From Coenobita brevimanus (taxonomy: Eukaryota; Arthropoda; Malacostraca; Decapoda; Coenobitidae): a stretch of 64,000 nucleotides of DNA. The position numbers and the translations under genes are program-made. The DNA is taken from assembly GCA_032717465.1 (NCBI GenBank), contig JAVRFU010003718.1, positions 2,477,389 to 2,541,388 on the forward strand. Direction: 5' to 3'. Shown one piece after another: positions 18,901 to 30,375 of the stretch (position 1 is the stretch's first letter; every line of letters begins with the position of its first letter). Below the pieces are notes generated by a model, which did not search any database, was not told the DNA's origin, and worked only from the letters and a program-made list of their open reading frames with translations.

Positions 18901-20312
18901 CACCCACTGCAAATTGACTTAGGAGCTACACACAGAATTGCTATGGGAGAGTTGTCTGTCTTTGCTTTGTGTTTCCACCTCTTATCAAGTGAATTTTTTG
19001 GGCAAGAAGTAATTGGCAACTCCTCTGGTGTTGGCAGGAGGTGGTGAAACACTCAGCACATCAGTGCTTGCCCAGAAGTGAGAGTGGGAGTATATGTTCC
19101 TTTCGTTCCATGCTTGCACCTCCCTCTCTTTTCTTATGCATTACTGTTTGCGCTATTATTTTCCTAGAGTTCAGTTGTCATGCCTGGAAAGTACTGCTCA
19201 AGGGATGAGAGGGTCCATATCATTGCATGGAGGCAGGATAATGTCCCTGTCAACATGATTTGTAAACGTACTGGATGCACAAAGTCGACCGTCATGAAGA
19301 TTCTTGCTGCAGTGCGCAGCCTGCCATCTGATGTTGCACCAGAGCACAAGCATGGCGGTGGAAAGAAGAGGACGACTTCCAGAGGTACAGATACGCTTCT
19401 GAAGAGAGAAGTACAGTAATCAAGAATCCTCGACTGACAGCAGCAGAATTGAAGAGAATGCAGCCCCAGCTGTTACAAGATGTCTCAATTCGAACTATTC
19501 AACATACTTGCAGAAGGAGCTGGGTTTGCCAAGCTACACTGTGGCCAAGAAGCCACTTCTTGCTGTCTGCATGAAAAAGCAGCGCATTCAGTTTGCCAAG
19601 AAGTATGCACACTGGACATTGGATGAGTGGAGAAAAGTTACGTTTTCTGATGAAAGTACATTTAAAGTGTTCCAGGTGCATTCTGCCAAGGTTCATCGCC
19701 CTGCTTCCCATAGTCAATATGACCCTGCTTACATGGTGCCAACTGTTAAGCATCCACGATCAGTAATGGTATGGGGGTGTTTCTCAGGTGAAGTGGGAAG
19801 GGGAGGCCTCCACTTTCTTCCTAAGAACTTGGTGATGAATGGTGGCCAGTACATTCAAGTTCTGAAACATCATTTGTTAAACTTTTTTGCTATTCATGGG
19901 TGTGACTTTTTCATGCATGATTCAGCTCCATGTCACAGGTCAAGAAAGGTGACAAAATGGCTTCAGGATAATCGGATTGAGGTCCTCGACTGGTCTGGCA
20001 ACAGTTTGGATCTAAATCCGATAGAAAACTGCTGGGCAGAGATGAAGAAAATCATGGCAGAGAAGAAGACACCCAATCTGGACAACCTCAAGACTGAACT
20101 GACAAATGTTTGGTGCAAAGAAATGTCCTTAGATTACTTTAGAGATCTAAGTGATTCCACGCCAAAACGCAGCCAACTGGTCCTGAAAAACAAGGGAAAT
20201 ATGATTTCATATTAATGAATGGCATTTCATGGACAAGCATTGTGATATACTGTGATGTCTGTGTTTTTTAATACCTTGTGGGGGGAGGTCCTAAGTCAAT
20301 TTGTGGTAGCTG
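18901..20312 (+). mobile_element. Tc1-like DNA transposon with both TIRs
   Basis: Terminal inverted repeats of 26 bases (18901-18926, 20287-20312) match at 21 positions, with the shared core CAAATTGACTTAGGA. TA dinucleotides flank both ends (18899-18900, 20313-20314), the Tc1/mariner target duplication. Total length is 1412 bp with a single broken transposase gene inside. Confidence 0.9.
19180..20215 (+). pseudogene. Tc1-like DD34E transposase, two frameshifts
   Basis: Cut-and-paste transposase. The N-terminal helix-turn-helix region reads RDERVHIIAWRQDN and ICKRTGCTKSTVMKIL, then KHGGGKKRTT. The catalytic domain shows TFSDEST (first D), FMHDSAPCH (second D) and LDLNPIENCWAEMK (E), with 34 residues between second D and E: DD34E. 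The frame breaks near 19410 (a few extra bases around CAGTA) and near 19500, so HTH and catalytic domain lie in different frames. The catalytic half (19508-20215) is open for 235 residues. All three acidic residues remain. Confidence 0.92.
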
Positions 20313-20314
20313 TA

Positions 20315-20825
20315 GTACTCTTTTGGCACTTTGTTACCCAGGAAAGTTTAGGTTGGGAGCCATTCCATGTCAGGTGGATCAGTGGTCCCCACCTTACCAT
20401 CTCAGATTTGGCTCAAATTTTTTAGAGCTTCCATTTCACCTAAAATGAAGCTTTACGAAGCTTGAGTTTCAGATCTATTGTGGTCGTGGCAACAGGCCTG
20501 CAACAAAAATGGGTCCTTTATCAGTGACAACGATCACCAAATTATTTTTCCCATTTTGAAGTGCTTGCCATTGCACACTGGAGGCTCTGACTGTCCTCAA
20601 AATTTAGTTCCTGGATCAGTGTTTTGTGTACATTCAGAAAATCTGGTGCCCTGGTCTCTCGAATGTGTAGATTTTTCACTAAAAATTTACCAAGGTGACC
20701 AAAAAAAAAAAGGTTTACTGTATCTCATTTTTAGACACTCAGGGATTTGTAATGCGGTTAACCCAGTAGGCTCATACTTTAAAGCAAGAAACTACCATTA
20801 CTATACAGCGCGAAGCAGGTTTTGA
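20315..20825. other. unassigned stretch between Tc1 and Tigger elements
   Basis: I see no convincing gene or named repeat here. A frame at 20478-20825 encodes 115 residues without recognised motifs and is probably chance or an unfamiliar repeat. Confidence 0.3.
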
Positions 20826-21054
20826 ATTTTGATGAGACTGGGCTGTCCTCATAAGACATTCCTTGGAAGAGAGGAAAAGTCCACACCAGGGTTCAAGGCC
20901 TCAAAGGACCGGTTTACACTGCTGCTGGGAGGCAATGCTGAGGGTGACCTCAAGTTGAAGCCGCTGCTGGTCTACCACTCCAAGAACCCCAGGGCTCTGG
21001 TGGGGTGTGTGAAGGAGGATTTAGGGATGATTTGGAAGTCAGACAAGACGGCCT

Positions 21055-21057
21055 AGT

Positions 21058-21110
<53 letters not shown>

Positions 21111-21425
21111 GACTCTGGGCATTGGCTTCACAGCCTTCTCTCAAGGCCCAGTAGTCATCCTACATACCATACACCTCTCTACATGTCACCACTTCGGCGC
21201 TAACACCCACCGTCCATATTGAATACATGCTAGGGCTGTCTCATACAGGACTGGTGTATTGGTATTAGTGGGGGTACTTTTATGACATGTCGGCGGGTCA
21301 TCTGGTAGATCAGGAAAGTCTGCTTTTATGAAATTCAAATCCTTAAACTGTTCCCTGCCCCAGCCGGGATTCGAACCTGGGTCCATCAGGACTGCAGGCC
21401 GCCTCTCTACCGATTCAGCCACCAC
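21055..21425 (-). mobile_element. tRNA-derived SINE 2 with (CA)n tail
   Basis: Minus-strand copy with A-box GGTGGCTGAATCGGTAGAG and B-box GGTTCGAATCCC at its head (21425-21350). The body ends GAGTCGGACACAC and runs into an uninterrupted (TG)n on the plus strand (21058-21108). It splits the Tigger transposase. It carries the unoccupied TTAA site that proves the element B insertion. Confidence 0.87.
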
Positions 21426-22282
21426 TCAGACATCTGTTCTTCATATTTTCACTCCCACCTCTCTTGTGTCCTCGAGAGGTATGCCTTCAAGGAGAACTTA
21501 GCCAACAGATTACTCGTGGTGGTCACCCTACTGTGATAAAGGACCGGGAAAGCAACAAAGAAGTGGTGTTCCTGCCCCCCAACACCACGTCCTTGTTGCA
21601 ACCCATGGACCAGGGGATGATAGTGATGTTTAAAGCTTACTACATCCACCACACTATGCAGCAGTTGGTGAGGGCCTGTGACAGCGATGACAAGAAGACA
21701 GTACAAAGGTTCTGGAAAGGGTATAATATACGCCACGCCAGTGAGAACATCACTGCTGCTTGGCGGGAGGACGGTGTGTGACGGAAGCTGTTACCAGAGT
21801 GCGTTCACCAGCTTCCCCAAGGGCGTGCAAGCTCCGCCTGTCCAGCGTGTGTGGCAGGATATAGTCAAATTGTCGTGCGAGGCGGGCTTCAGGGAGGGCG
21901 ACAAGGATAATGTGGAGGAGGTTCTCGAGAGCCACAGGAAGGAGCTCAGTAATGAGGAGTTTCTCAATATGGAGAGCCAGCAGGTGCACCAGGAGGCAGA
22001 GGAGGAGGAGGTTGTGCCTGAGGTCCGAGCTCTAAACATCAAAATCCTAAATTAGATGCTGACGAAGCTGGACGAGATAATTGACCTTATGCAGACAAAT
22101 GAACCCTTCCCAGGACGAAGCAAGGTCACAGCTAATTGGCACAAGGAGGGGATGAAAGTCTACAGGATGATGCTGGAGGAGAAGAGGAGGACCGCCAGGC
22201 AGACTACGATCACAGCCTTCTTCAAGCAGGCCTCCACCACACCAGCAAGTCACACAGGATCTCCCCAGCCCTCGATGAGCAA

Positions 22283-22417
22283 AGCATCTGCCCAGCCTTC
22301 AGCCAGCAGAGCATCTGCCCAGCCTTCAACCAGCAGAGCATCTGCCCAGCCTTCAACCAGCAGAGCATCTGCCCAGCCTTCAACCAGCAGAGCATCTGCC
22401 CAGCCTTCAACCAGCAG
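22283..22417 (+). repeat. 27-bp coding minisatellite, five units
   Basis: Five units of AGCATCTGCCCAGCCTTC plus nine bases (A/G variation in the first) encode ASAQPSTSR repeats. They extend the Ser/Pro-rich C terminus of the Tigger-like transposase in frame. Confidence 0.93.
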
Positions 22418-22496
22418 AGAAACACCAAGGGATACCTGCTGAGGACGTGCTCGGCCCGTTGTGCTGGACCTAACCTCTAGCTGATCCCCTTCTCCC

Positions 22497-22990
22497 ATGT
22501 CACCTGTGTCTCAACTAAGGCACTCTGCCACTCCATCGCTGCCTTCCTCGTCCCACCCTCCATCTCCCACACCACCTCGGCCATTGTCTCTGTCTTCCTC
22601 GCCACAGCGTGAGCCACCGCAACTGATTCCATCGCTACCTCATCATTTATCGCAGCTGTCTCCCACACCACCTCCTGTGTCATTGCATCGCACTCCATCG
22701 CCACCCCCAGAGCCATCGCATCGCACTCCAACACCTCCGCCTGAGTCATTGCATCACATTCCATTGCCTCTGCCTGAGTCATCGCATTGCACTCTATTGC
22801 CACTCCCACAGCCAGTGCATCAGTCTCCCTTTACCATCACCCCAAATTCCCAGGCTTCCCCCCCCCTCCCGATCCTTCCCTGGAGATGGGGTTTGAGGGC
22901 TTTGAGGAGGAGGATTGAGTGTTGGGGAGCTTGGGGGGGGATAGCAAGGATGATGACCAGGAGCAGACATGGACTTAAAAGAAGTGATGA
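22497..22990 (+). pseudogene. Pro/Ser-rich downstream frame with 33-bp repeats
   Basis: In the same frame as the transposase end but separated by stops (22440, 22480). A Pro/Ser-rich sequence contains about four 33-base units at 22678-22810, encoding 11-residue repeats such as SLHRTPSPPPE and PSHRTPTPPPE. Either it is a former extension of the transposase C terminus or a non-coding minisatellite. No domain is recognised. Confidence 0.4.
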
Positions 22991-23479
22991 GAGGTGTTTG
23001 ATATTTTCTAACCTATTCCTTGTAATTTTCAGGCTTTATTTGTTGCTTTCAGCGAGTTATTTACAGGTGTTAGGCTTGGGTTAGCTTCCTTGACAGCTGT
23101 TAGGCCATTTAGATTGCCTTTAAACTTGTTTTTGGGCTAATCTGGGTGGGTTTTGGACTTGGTTTGGGAGAAACCCAAGGCTGGTAAATGGTCCACATTG
23201 AAATACATGTTAAAAGTACCCCGATATACGATACCCCACCTAACGATGGGCTTTTACCTAACCAGTTATATCATTAAACTTGGGTATGCCTGTATATACA
23301 TCAGTTATTTTTACGTTATTTTCCTACTAGTAAGTTACTGTGTCCTCCCAGCCTTCTCCATGATGATTTTAGGTATGTCGTTTAAGCATATACGTCTATT
23401 ATTTTTAAGTTATTTTTCTTCTGGTAAATTACTCTGTCCTCCCAGCCTTCTCCAACGTTCTTTTTCACTTGGTCTCCCA
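22991..23479. other. Tigger 3' region and unassigned sequence
   Basis: AT-rich, no gene recognised. CCCCGATATACGATACCCC at 23219-23237 resembles the kind of motif found at Tigger termini, but the partner end was not found. Confidence 0.3.
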
Positions 23480-24020
23480 TCTCCTTTTGTTCCCCTTTCA
23501 GGTCCCCTCTTGTCTTCAATTTATTGATTTAACTTTTTCTCGTATTCTTCCACTTCGTCCGGTGTCCTTGCCACCATGGCTCCTGCCTCCTGCTGGTCTG
23601 CCCTTTTCTTGCTTTTTTAAGTCTCTTCTTCCTCTACGTACACTTTGCCCTGTCACTCGTCTGTCACGCATATCTTTACTGATGGCTCTAAATTTTGCCA
23701 TGGTGTCAGGTTTGCAGTTCCCTAATGCCTCGTTCAAAAGTATCCTTCCTTCTTTGCAAGTATTCTCGCTGCAGAACTGTATGCTTTTGTCTTCCTAGAT
23801 TTTCTTCCTCCATCTTTTTTACCTTCTGATGCTGTCTGCACTGACTTCCTCACATGCCCCACCTTCCTTTCATCCTCCAATCACTAAATTCAGGAATGAC
23901 TGTCCTGTCTTTGTTTATAGAAAAAAAAAAAAAGTCACGTGCTGGGTCCCAAGCCATATTGGGATTACTGGTAATGAACATGCTGACTCACTGGCATGTT
24001 ACGTTATGCCCTGCAGCTCT
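23480..24020 (+). pseudogene. Jockey-like LINE RNase H fragment
   Basis: Frame-hopping sequence encodes IFTDGSKFCHGV (first Asp), ILAAELYAFVF, a degraded central part with an A run at 23927, and CWVPSHIGITGNEHADSLA, the HIG.xGNE.AD signature of LINE RNase H. It is joined at 24040 to the 3' end of an RTE-like LINE. Confidence 0.75.
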
Positions 24021-24039
24021 CGGCCTTGTAGCTATATGT

Positions 24040-24640
24040 ATGTTTAAATACTTGGGTAGTGTGATGAGTAAGGATGGAAGTTTAGAGGGTGAAGTGCTTG
24101 AAAGGGTACAACAAGGAAGAAAGGTTGCTGGCTCCTTGAAGGCAGTGATAAGAAACAGGGAAGTGAGCATGGAAGTGAAAAAGTTATTACATGATAGAAT
24201 TGTAATACCAATTGTTGTAAATGGAAGTGAAGCTTGGACCTTGTCAGAGGGACAGAAGTCAAGAGTGAGAGCATTGGAAATGAGTTATTTGAGAGGAGCA
24301 TGTGAAGTCACATGGAGAGAGAAACTGACAAATGAGGAAGTGAAGGAGCATTGTGGTGTTGATGTGGATGTCATAGGAAGCATTAGGAGAAACACACTGA
24401 GGTGGTTTGGCCTTGTGGATAAGATGGAGAGTGTATGTGAGTGAGGAGTGAGGTGGAGGGGGAGAGAGGGAGAGAGAGGCCAAAGATGAGATGGAGGGAT
24501 GGAGTGGAGAGGTATATGAGGGAGAGGTGTGTGAGCTGCGAGCAGGGCAGTGAAATGGCGGGGGACAGGGCGACATGAAGCTGATTTGTTTGTGGCTACC
24601 CCTTTCAGGATTAAGGTGTCTGGCAATTGATAGATAGATT
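24040..24640 (+). mobile_element. RTE-like LINE R3, 3' end only
   Basis: A 5'-truncated copy starting at GTTTAAATACTTGGGTAG and ending GGCAATTGATAGATAGATT. It encodes KYLGSVMSKDGSLEG through RRNTLRWFGLVDKMES, then shifts frame. The truncation point coincides with the start of R1 part 2 (KYLGSV), about 600 bases from the 3' end. Confidence 0.88.
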
Positions 24641-24734
24641 AAACATCTCTAAGAGCGAGGCCTCATAGCCACCTTGCTGCTACCTGCTGGTCGAAGAGGT
24701 GTGAGAGGATTACATAAATGAAATGCTTCCTTTC

Positions 24735-24945
24735 AGATTACCACACCGCAACCCACTGCAATGGTCAAGGTCTGGAGGACATTTTTGTCTCTTAGGGAAC
24801 TCGTACTGTAAGCTACTGCAGTGGTCGAGGTGTGGAGTCCATTTTTTGTCTTCCTTTGGGTTCCCATACCGCAAGCTACTTCAATGGTCGAGGTGTGGAG
24901 GGCATTTTTGTCTACCTTAGGGGTCCCATGCCGCAGCCAACCTTC
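24735..24945 (+). repeat. ~62-bp minisatellite, three units
   Basis: Units centred on CAATGGTCAAGGTCTGGAGG (24757), CAGTGGTCGAGGTGTGGAG (24819) and CAATGGTCGAGGTGTGGAGG (24881) are about 62 bases apart and diverge at the edges. One frame encodes a repeated LQWSRCGGHF motif, but this may be incidental. Confidence 0.85.
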
Positions 24946-25500
24946 ACCGTCCCACACCCTAGTTGAGAGGGTGGCCTGGTCTCGGGTCCCATCATCCCTG
25001 CTGGATGCTCCCAGCCCGGTGTCTGACCGCTTTGCTCCTCTGATGCCTCAAAGTGATGCTTTGGAAGACAAGACTCCCAGTGACCCCATCCCAGTTGAGC
25101 CCATTGTAGTGTCCACATCTCCAGCCTCATGTGCAGATGTTGTGATACACTCTTCTCAGTCACCTCACCCCAAGTGATCGCCTCGTCCCCAACATCTGGC
25201 TAGTAGACGCCCACCTCCCTCCGGTGATTGGGGAGCTGAGGAGGAACTGTTGGCCGCTCTGGTCTGAACTGAGGATAGAGGCACCTCTCAGCCTCCTCCT
25301 AATAGGAAACACGTCTGTATACTTCCCCTCGCCTACCACCGCTAAACTCGGATTCATCCATCAGTAACGGCACTTATTCCATCACCTCCTACTTTTTCGC
25401 TCCTCTTTTTTTAATCCTACCTGAAGCACTTCCCACTTCTTTGCAGGACTTTAACCTCTTGGACATCTGTAAGCAGCTTCTGCCTGGGATTTCAGAACTT
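24946..25500 (+). pseudogene. possible Jockey-like LINE ORF1 C terminus
   Basis: Open to 25177 with a Pro/Ser-rich sequence (SRVPSSLLDAPSPVSDRF, then APLMPQSD). This resembles the low-complexity tail after the zinc knuckles of LINE ORF1 proteins and precedes an endonuclease of that kind. No knuckle is visible, so the call rests mainly on position. Confidence 0.35.
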
Positions 25501-26240
25501 GTCCCTCCTGCATGATGGGCCTCCCTGTGCACTTAATGCTTTTGTTCTGCAATGCACACTCCTTGGTTGGGAAAACTCAGGATTTTAAATGTTTGTAGAT
25601 GAACTTCGGCCAGCATTTATAGGAGTGTGTGAGATGTGGTTATGCCCGATGATCAGTTTCAACCTACGGGGCTACGTCCTCTTTCGCGAGGACAGATTCC
25701 CCAAGTTGGGAGGGGGGGTTGGCTGTTATGGTTAGGGAGGACGTCAAGTGCTGGCATCTTACCCTGTCGTGATTTGAGGACAGCGTACTGGAGATCATGG
25801 CAGTCCAGGTGGAGTTGGCAGGTGGCTGGGCATCTGTATTGGTGGCTTACAATCCATGCCAGTCTTTGGAGCAGGGCGAATTATATGGCTCAGATTCCTT
25901 GCCTGGCCCTGGTTCCCGGTGACTTCAACACACATCATCGGTGCTGGGAACCAGATCTTCTGGACATTTCCCGGAATGTCTCGGGTTCCTCAGCATTCAG
26001 TTTCCTCATCAACTCATCATGGTTCACTCTCCTCTCCCCGGCAGGTCTACATACTCGGTTTGATCCACACACAGCTGCTGCTTCAGTCCTTGATCTCTGT
26101 ATAGGTGAGTCGAGATTCATAGAGGCTGAATTCTCCCTTGGCTCGTACCTAGGTAGCGATCATCTTCCCTTGCTTCTTCGTTTCCCAGACTTACGATTGG
26201 GGGAACCATGCCCATTTGGATGGAGTGAAAAATTACATTT
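25501..26240 (+). pseudogene. Jockey-like LINE endonuclease
   Basis: AP-type endonuclease pieces in several frames: FCNAHSLVGKTQDF (N motif), GGGLAVMVRED, LEIMAVQVELAGGWASVLV, VPGDFNTHHRCWEPD (GDFN.HH), DPHTAAASVLDLCI and GSDHLPLLLRFP (SDH). This is the canonical order. Frameshifts occur near 25660, 25760 and 25880. It is followed at about 26250 by a foreign insert; the same LINE probably resumes with RT at 30940. Confidence 0.8.
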
Positions 26241-26467
26241 TTAGATATCAAGTGCCATGGGTGCTCAGAAGTTGTGACATGATAAAATAAACTTTCCATA
26301 AAAAAATATAAACTGTCTTAGAATCTTCACTGGCCTCAGGAGCATTGAATATTTTCCTTTTTTGTATTTTCAGGGTTGATACAATTCTTAATGCAGGCAT
26401 CTTTCAATCTATTTTTGCTTGAGACTGATTTGTCCACATATCTTAAAGTGCTAGAAAAGTTTGAGAT

Positions 26468-27035
26468 ATGATGTCATTGAAAAGTAAAGGAAAACTTAAA
26501 ATACAGAGAAGTACTGAAAGCCCCATATTTGGCCCACCAAAAGAGCTTACTCATAATACACTGCCTACTTATGAGGATATTGTTCAAGCTTTGTTGCAGA
26601 AAAGATGCCAACTAATTCAAGAAGGAGTAAAAAATCCTCAAGTGAATTGTTTTCTATGTAGCAGTACAAGTGGAAGAGATTTGGAAAAAGGCCAGCATTC
26701 CTACATGTCATCATTACTGCATCATCACTCGAGTCAAAGTATACTACCAGAAGTACCTTAGACGTTTGAAGCCAATGAAAGGAAGAAACGGAACAGACTC
26801 CTGTGAGGACATGTTAGACCAGTTCATGAAGGAAGCCATGAAACTTTCTGACATAGTTTCTTGTAAATGTGTCGACTCTTCCAGGTGCCACTGTGAAAAG
26901 GAAAAGGAAGTTCCTAAGTGTGAGCAGGAATTTTTGACTGACCAGCAGTCTACAAGGAAGATGATAATTGGTGCACTTGATGTAACAGTAACTCAGAGGC
27001 TAACTGTAAGGGAGAACAGAAAACAAATGAAAAAC
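26468..27035 (+). pseudogene. unknown repetitive gene, N-terminal part
   Basis: Two frames encode KSKGKLKIQRSTESPIFGPP, HNTLPTYEDIVQALLQKR and, after a shift near 26680, cysteine-rich sequence (CKCVDSSRCHCEKEKEVPKC) followed by FLTDQQSTRKMIIGALDVTV. This resembles, from memory, a family of uncharacterised proteins present in many copies in invertebrate genomes; I cannot name it. It is interrupted by a LINE at about 27036. Confidence 0.45.
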
Positions 27036-28545
27036 AGCACCTTTCAGCACTGGCCCCTAGCCCAGTTACAACATGGCTTTAGGCCACTACACTCCACAAA
27101 CACCCTTCTTACTGACCTTACACAGAGAGTTTTCGATGGCATGAAATCAGCTAGGCCACCACACAGAACACTCCTAATCACACTAGACATTAGCAAAGCT
27201 TTTGATGCCATCCCCCGCCACAACCTCACAAACAAAATACTCAACACAAACATGCACAATAACACAAAAAAATGGTTGGCAGACTACTTAGCAGGCAGAT
27301 GTGCACATGTAACATTTGCCAGTCAGTCTTCCAACATCAGAAACTTGACAAACGGCATCCCCCAAGGATCTGTTTTGTCCTCTACACTCTTTAACCTATA
27401 CATGCAGGACATGCCCACACCCCACACACTACAGATACACATAGCTTCCTATGCAGATGATATAACACTTACTTGTACGCACCAAAATGCAAACACAGCT
27501 GCACACATCATTCAGCCTTACCTCAACACACTACATGAATGATTCACCACAAACAGGTTTGAAATAACCCCAGCCAAATCTACAGTGACCCTTCTCACAA
27601 ACTGGACAGCAGAACACAGTCACATCCCACATCTCACCATAAACAACACTCCCCTACCACACACACACACCCAAAATCCTTGGTGTAACATACAACACAT
27701 CACAAACATTAAAAATAAAATAACACCAAGACTCAGTGCTTTAAGGTCACTTTCCCTTACAACATTCGAACACAACAAAGAAACCACCACCACATTATAC
27801 AAACAATACATACGTTCAGTGATGAATTATGCAAGCCCTGCCTGGGCTTCTAACCTCACCAAAACACACTACAGACCATACAGAACAAGGCCCTAAAAAT
27901 AATCACAGGCTGCACAGCTACTACACCCACAGACCACTAACATCAAAAAACCAAAGTCCTCAAAGTCAAGGATCACCTAGACATGAGAGGCACCCAGTTT
28001 CTTGCTGCAGCCTCCACAAACCCACAGCATCCACTGTATTACATGGCAGCACATCCACACACACCAAGGAACATCAAAACAACACCCAGCACACAATGCC
28101 ATACACAAATACTGTCATCTCTCCCCTCTCGCCCACCTCAGACCAGCTTCCAGAAGCATATCCACACTCAAATCACTCGCCGCTTCATTCAGTCACTTAA
28201 AGACAACACACACCTACATGCACGGCCTCCTGACATCCACCCCTCTGAATCCTGTCTCCCTCGTGAGGACAGAGTCCACCTAGCCAGGCTTAGGTGTGGG
28301 CACCATCCAGCCCTCTTAAGCTACCAGAAGAGGCTGGATGACTCCGTCACAGATGCCTGTCTAGGATGCAACACAGCACCCCATACTATTAAGCACATTA
28401 TGGAAGACTGCATTGCACACAATCACCTACGCCAACAACACAACATACACTCTCTGAGAGCTCTGTGGGAAAGCCCGGTCTCGGCCATGGCCTTCCTAAG
28501 GGACTCGGGGCTGTTCGACCAGACTGCCTAGGGAACAACTACTAC
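27036..28545 (+). pseudogene. LINE reverse transcriptase (Jockey/I-type), 5'-truncated
   Basis: RT motifs: QHGFRPLHSTNTLLTDLTQR, ITLDISKAFDAIPRHNL, NGIPQGSVLSSTLFNLYMQD and the catalytic SYADDITLTC (about 27450). The C-terminal part shows YIRSVMNYASPAWASNLTKT. After frame breaks (27541, 27896) a cysteine-containing tail follows: HLARLRCGHHPALLSYQKRL, CLGCNTAPHTIKHIMEDC. The sequence ends in GGGCTGTTCGACCAGACTGC, a stop and an ACTACAACTACT tail. It is 5'-truncated and sits inside the unknown gene copy. Base composition is strikingly CA-rich, unlike its neighbours. Confidence 0.88.
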
Positions 28546-28555
28546 AACTACTGGC

Positions 28556-30232
28556 ATCACAGGCTACAGTGGACCAGCCATGTGATTATTGTGAGAAAGA
28601 AACTGACTCGGAGAATGACTCAGATGGCAAGCCACTTGAAAAGAAGGAAGTTGATGCTCCTCCTAGAAAAGAAACAAACAAACCAGTCAGTTATCAGATG
28701 AGACAGTTGCTTCCAAGAGAATGTGACAGAAGAGGACTATCAGGTCAAGCAGGTGCTGCCATTTGTTCAGCTGTATTGCAGGATTATTGATCATATTGAC
28801 TCATCTGCAGTAGTAGATCATAGCAAAATTAGATGAGAGAGGGAAACATGAGAAGGCAGTTCTCAAAAAAAGACAGTTCACCACTTCATTTGGATGTTGG
28901 CCTTTATTTTGATGGTAGAAATGACCTTACTTGTGTTATGGAAAAGAGAGACCATAAAATGTACCGTACTGTACCAGAGTAAAGGAAGAGCACATTGTTA
29001 TGTTGACAGAGCATGAATCAATTTACATTGGTCATATTACACTTGTGTCAAGTAAAGCTGTTGATACTGTTGAGAGTATTACCAGCTACCTATCTTCTTC
29101 CAGTATTGACCAAGACAGAGTGATTGCTATTGGGTTTGATGGAACAATCCTTTGATATTGGGTGTGACGGAACAGCAGTGAACACCGGAGCCAAAGGAGG
29201 TATTATAAGATTACTCGAGCAACATTTCCAGAAACCTTTACAGTGGTTCATCTGCCTGCTGCATATTAACAAACTGCCTCTTCGCCACCAAGCTTGATTG
29301 AATGACACATGGACCAAAGGCATTCTGGGGACCTGTTGGCACCTTGCTAATGAAATGTAATGCTTCAGCCATAGATTTGGAGCCAATACCTGGACCCAAA
29401 CTTCCACAAATAGATTTGTCTCGGTTGAGTACTGACCAGAAGTACATGTATGAAATGAGTGGAGCAGTCCCCACTGGCTATTGTAACGAAGATCTGGCAA
29501 ACCATCGTCCTGGTCCCCTAGTTCATTCACGGTGGTTAACAACTGCTTGTAGATCGATGCGCCTGTGTATCAGAACCAAGAAGCTTTCAGCTAATTTAGT
29601 CACATTAGTATGTTGTGCAGGTTTATGTTCCAGTCTTGTTTGCTGTCATATCAAAACCATCGTTCTCTGAAGGCCCTCGCCATCTATGGAAACTTTGCTC
29701 ATCAACTAGGTATCTACCAGATCACCTTTGTGACCTTGTCAATAAGGTAATCAGTCAAAATGGATTTTTTGCTAACAAGGAGAACATTCTACTGGCAGTG
29801 TTAGAAGATGAGCGCCCATCAGTTTAAGAAGTGGATGTCCGCAGAATACTTCATGCAAGATCATCCTTCACTCTGACTTATACGGTCCGGCAGTTCAAGC
29901 CGCCTGAAATCAACTTTGAGGCCACTGACTCCACTGATTTGATTATAAGTTGGCAAGAAGAGACTTGTTTGGAGCCACCCGTACTGCAAGGAATACCAGA
30001 GAAACAGCTGTGGCATTCTGTATGGCAGGACATTCCATCATCAGATGGAAAATATCAATGTCACTTTTCTAGCTTTCCTTGCCACACACAAGCTGTTGAG
30101 AGAGGAATCAAGCTAGCAACAGAAGCCGCAGGTTCAGTTCATGGTCAAGAAAGAAGACATGGATTTATCAAAGCAAAGATAGCCTCCCAGAAAGTAATGC
30201 CATCCTTTGATACAAAATCTGAATACCACTAA
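28556..30232 (+). pseudogene. unknown repetitive gene, C-terminal part
   Basis: Continues after the LINE with CDYCEKETDSENDSDGKPLE and then many frame changes. Recognisable conserved-looking blocks are FDGRNDLTCVMEKRDHKMY, IGCDGTAVNTGAKGGIIRLL, QKPLQWFICLLHINKLPLRH, LSTDQKYMYEMSGAVPTGY, LVHSRWLTTACRSMRL, FPCHTQAVERGIKLATEA and KVMPSFDTKSEYH. Spaced acidic residues and the CHTQAVER block suggest an RNase H-like transposase-derived protein. That is inference only. At least ten frame breaks; not functional. Confidence 0.5.
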
Positions 30233-30375
30233 GAAAAAGCCTCAGACGTGTTCACGTATGGTTGAGTGGTTGGGTGGGCACGGGTGGAATTCGACATGCA
30301 GTCGCCTCCTCGTGGTGAATTCTGGGTAATTTTAAGCCAACTGTTTTGCTTAAAATCAGCAAAGAGCTGCATTGT

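Larger units (their letters stand above)
20826..22442 (+). pseudogene. Tigger/pogo-like (CENP-B type) transposase, split by SINE 2
   Basis: The DDE_1-type transposase begins inside the catalytic domain with NFDETGL (first Asp). Then come STPGFKASKDRFTLLLGGNA and LKPLLVYHSKNPRAL, ending at 21054. After the SINE it resumes with VFLPPNTTSLLQPMDQGMI (about 21565), the pogo/Tigger signature, AYYIHHTMQQLVRAC and a C terminus FPGRSKVTANWHKEGMKVY with TARQTTITAFFKQ. The motif normally reading DNAPGHP is reduced to RGGHP, so the second catalytic Asp appears lost. A frame break at 21781 and a TAG at 22053 add to the damage. The DNA-binding N terminus was not found. The end carries coding minisatellites. 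Confidence 0.88.

Noticed and set aside
20750..20766. GCGGTTAACCC as another TTAA-element end
   Set aside because: No CCC-start terminus in the proper direction, no palindromes and no partner end were found.
21055..21108. (TG)n as a regulatory Z-DNA element
   Set aside because: It is the 3' tail of SINE 2, directly continuous with its GAGTCGGACAC end.
22283..22417. CRISPR-like repeat array
   Set aside because: Units are directly adjacent with no spacers and encode an in-frame peptide repeat; the DNA is eukaryotic.
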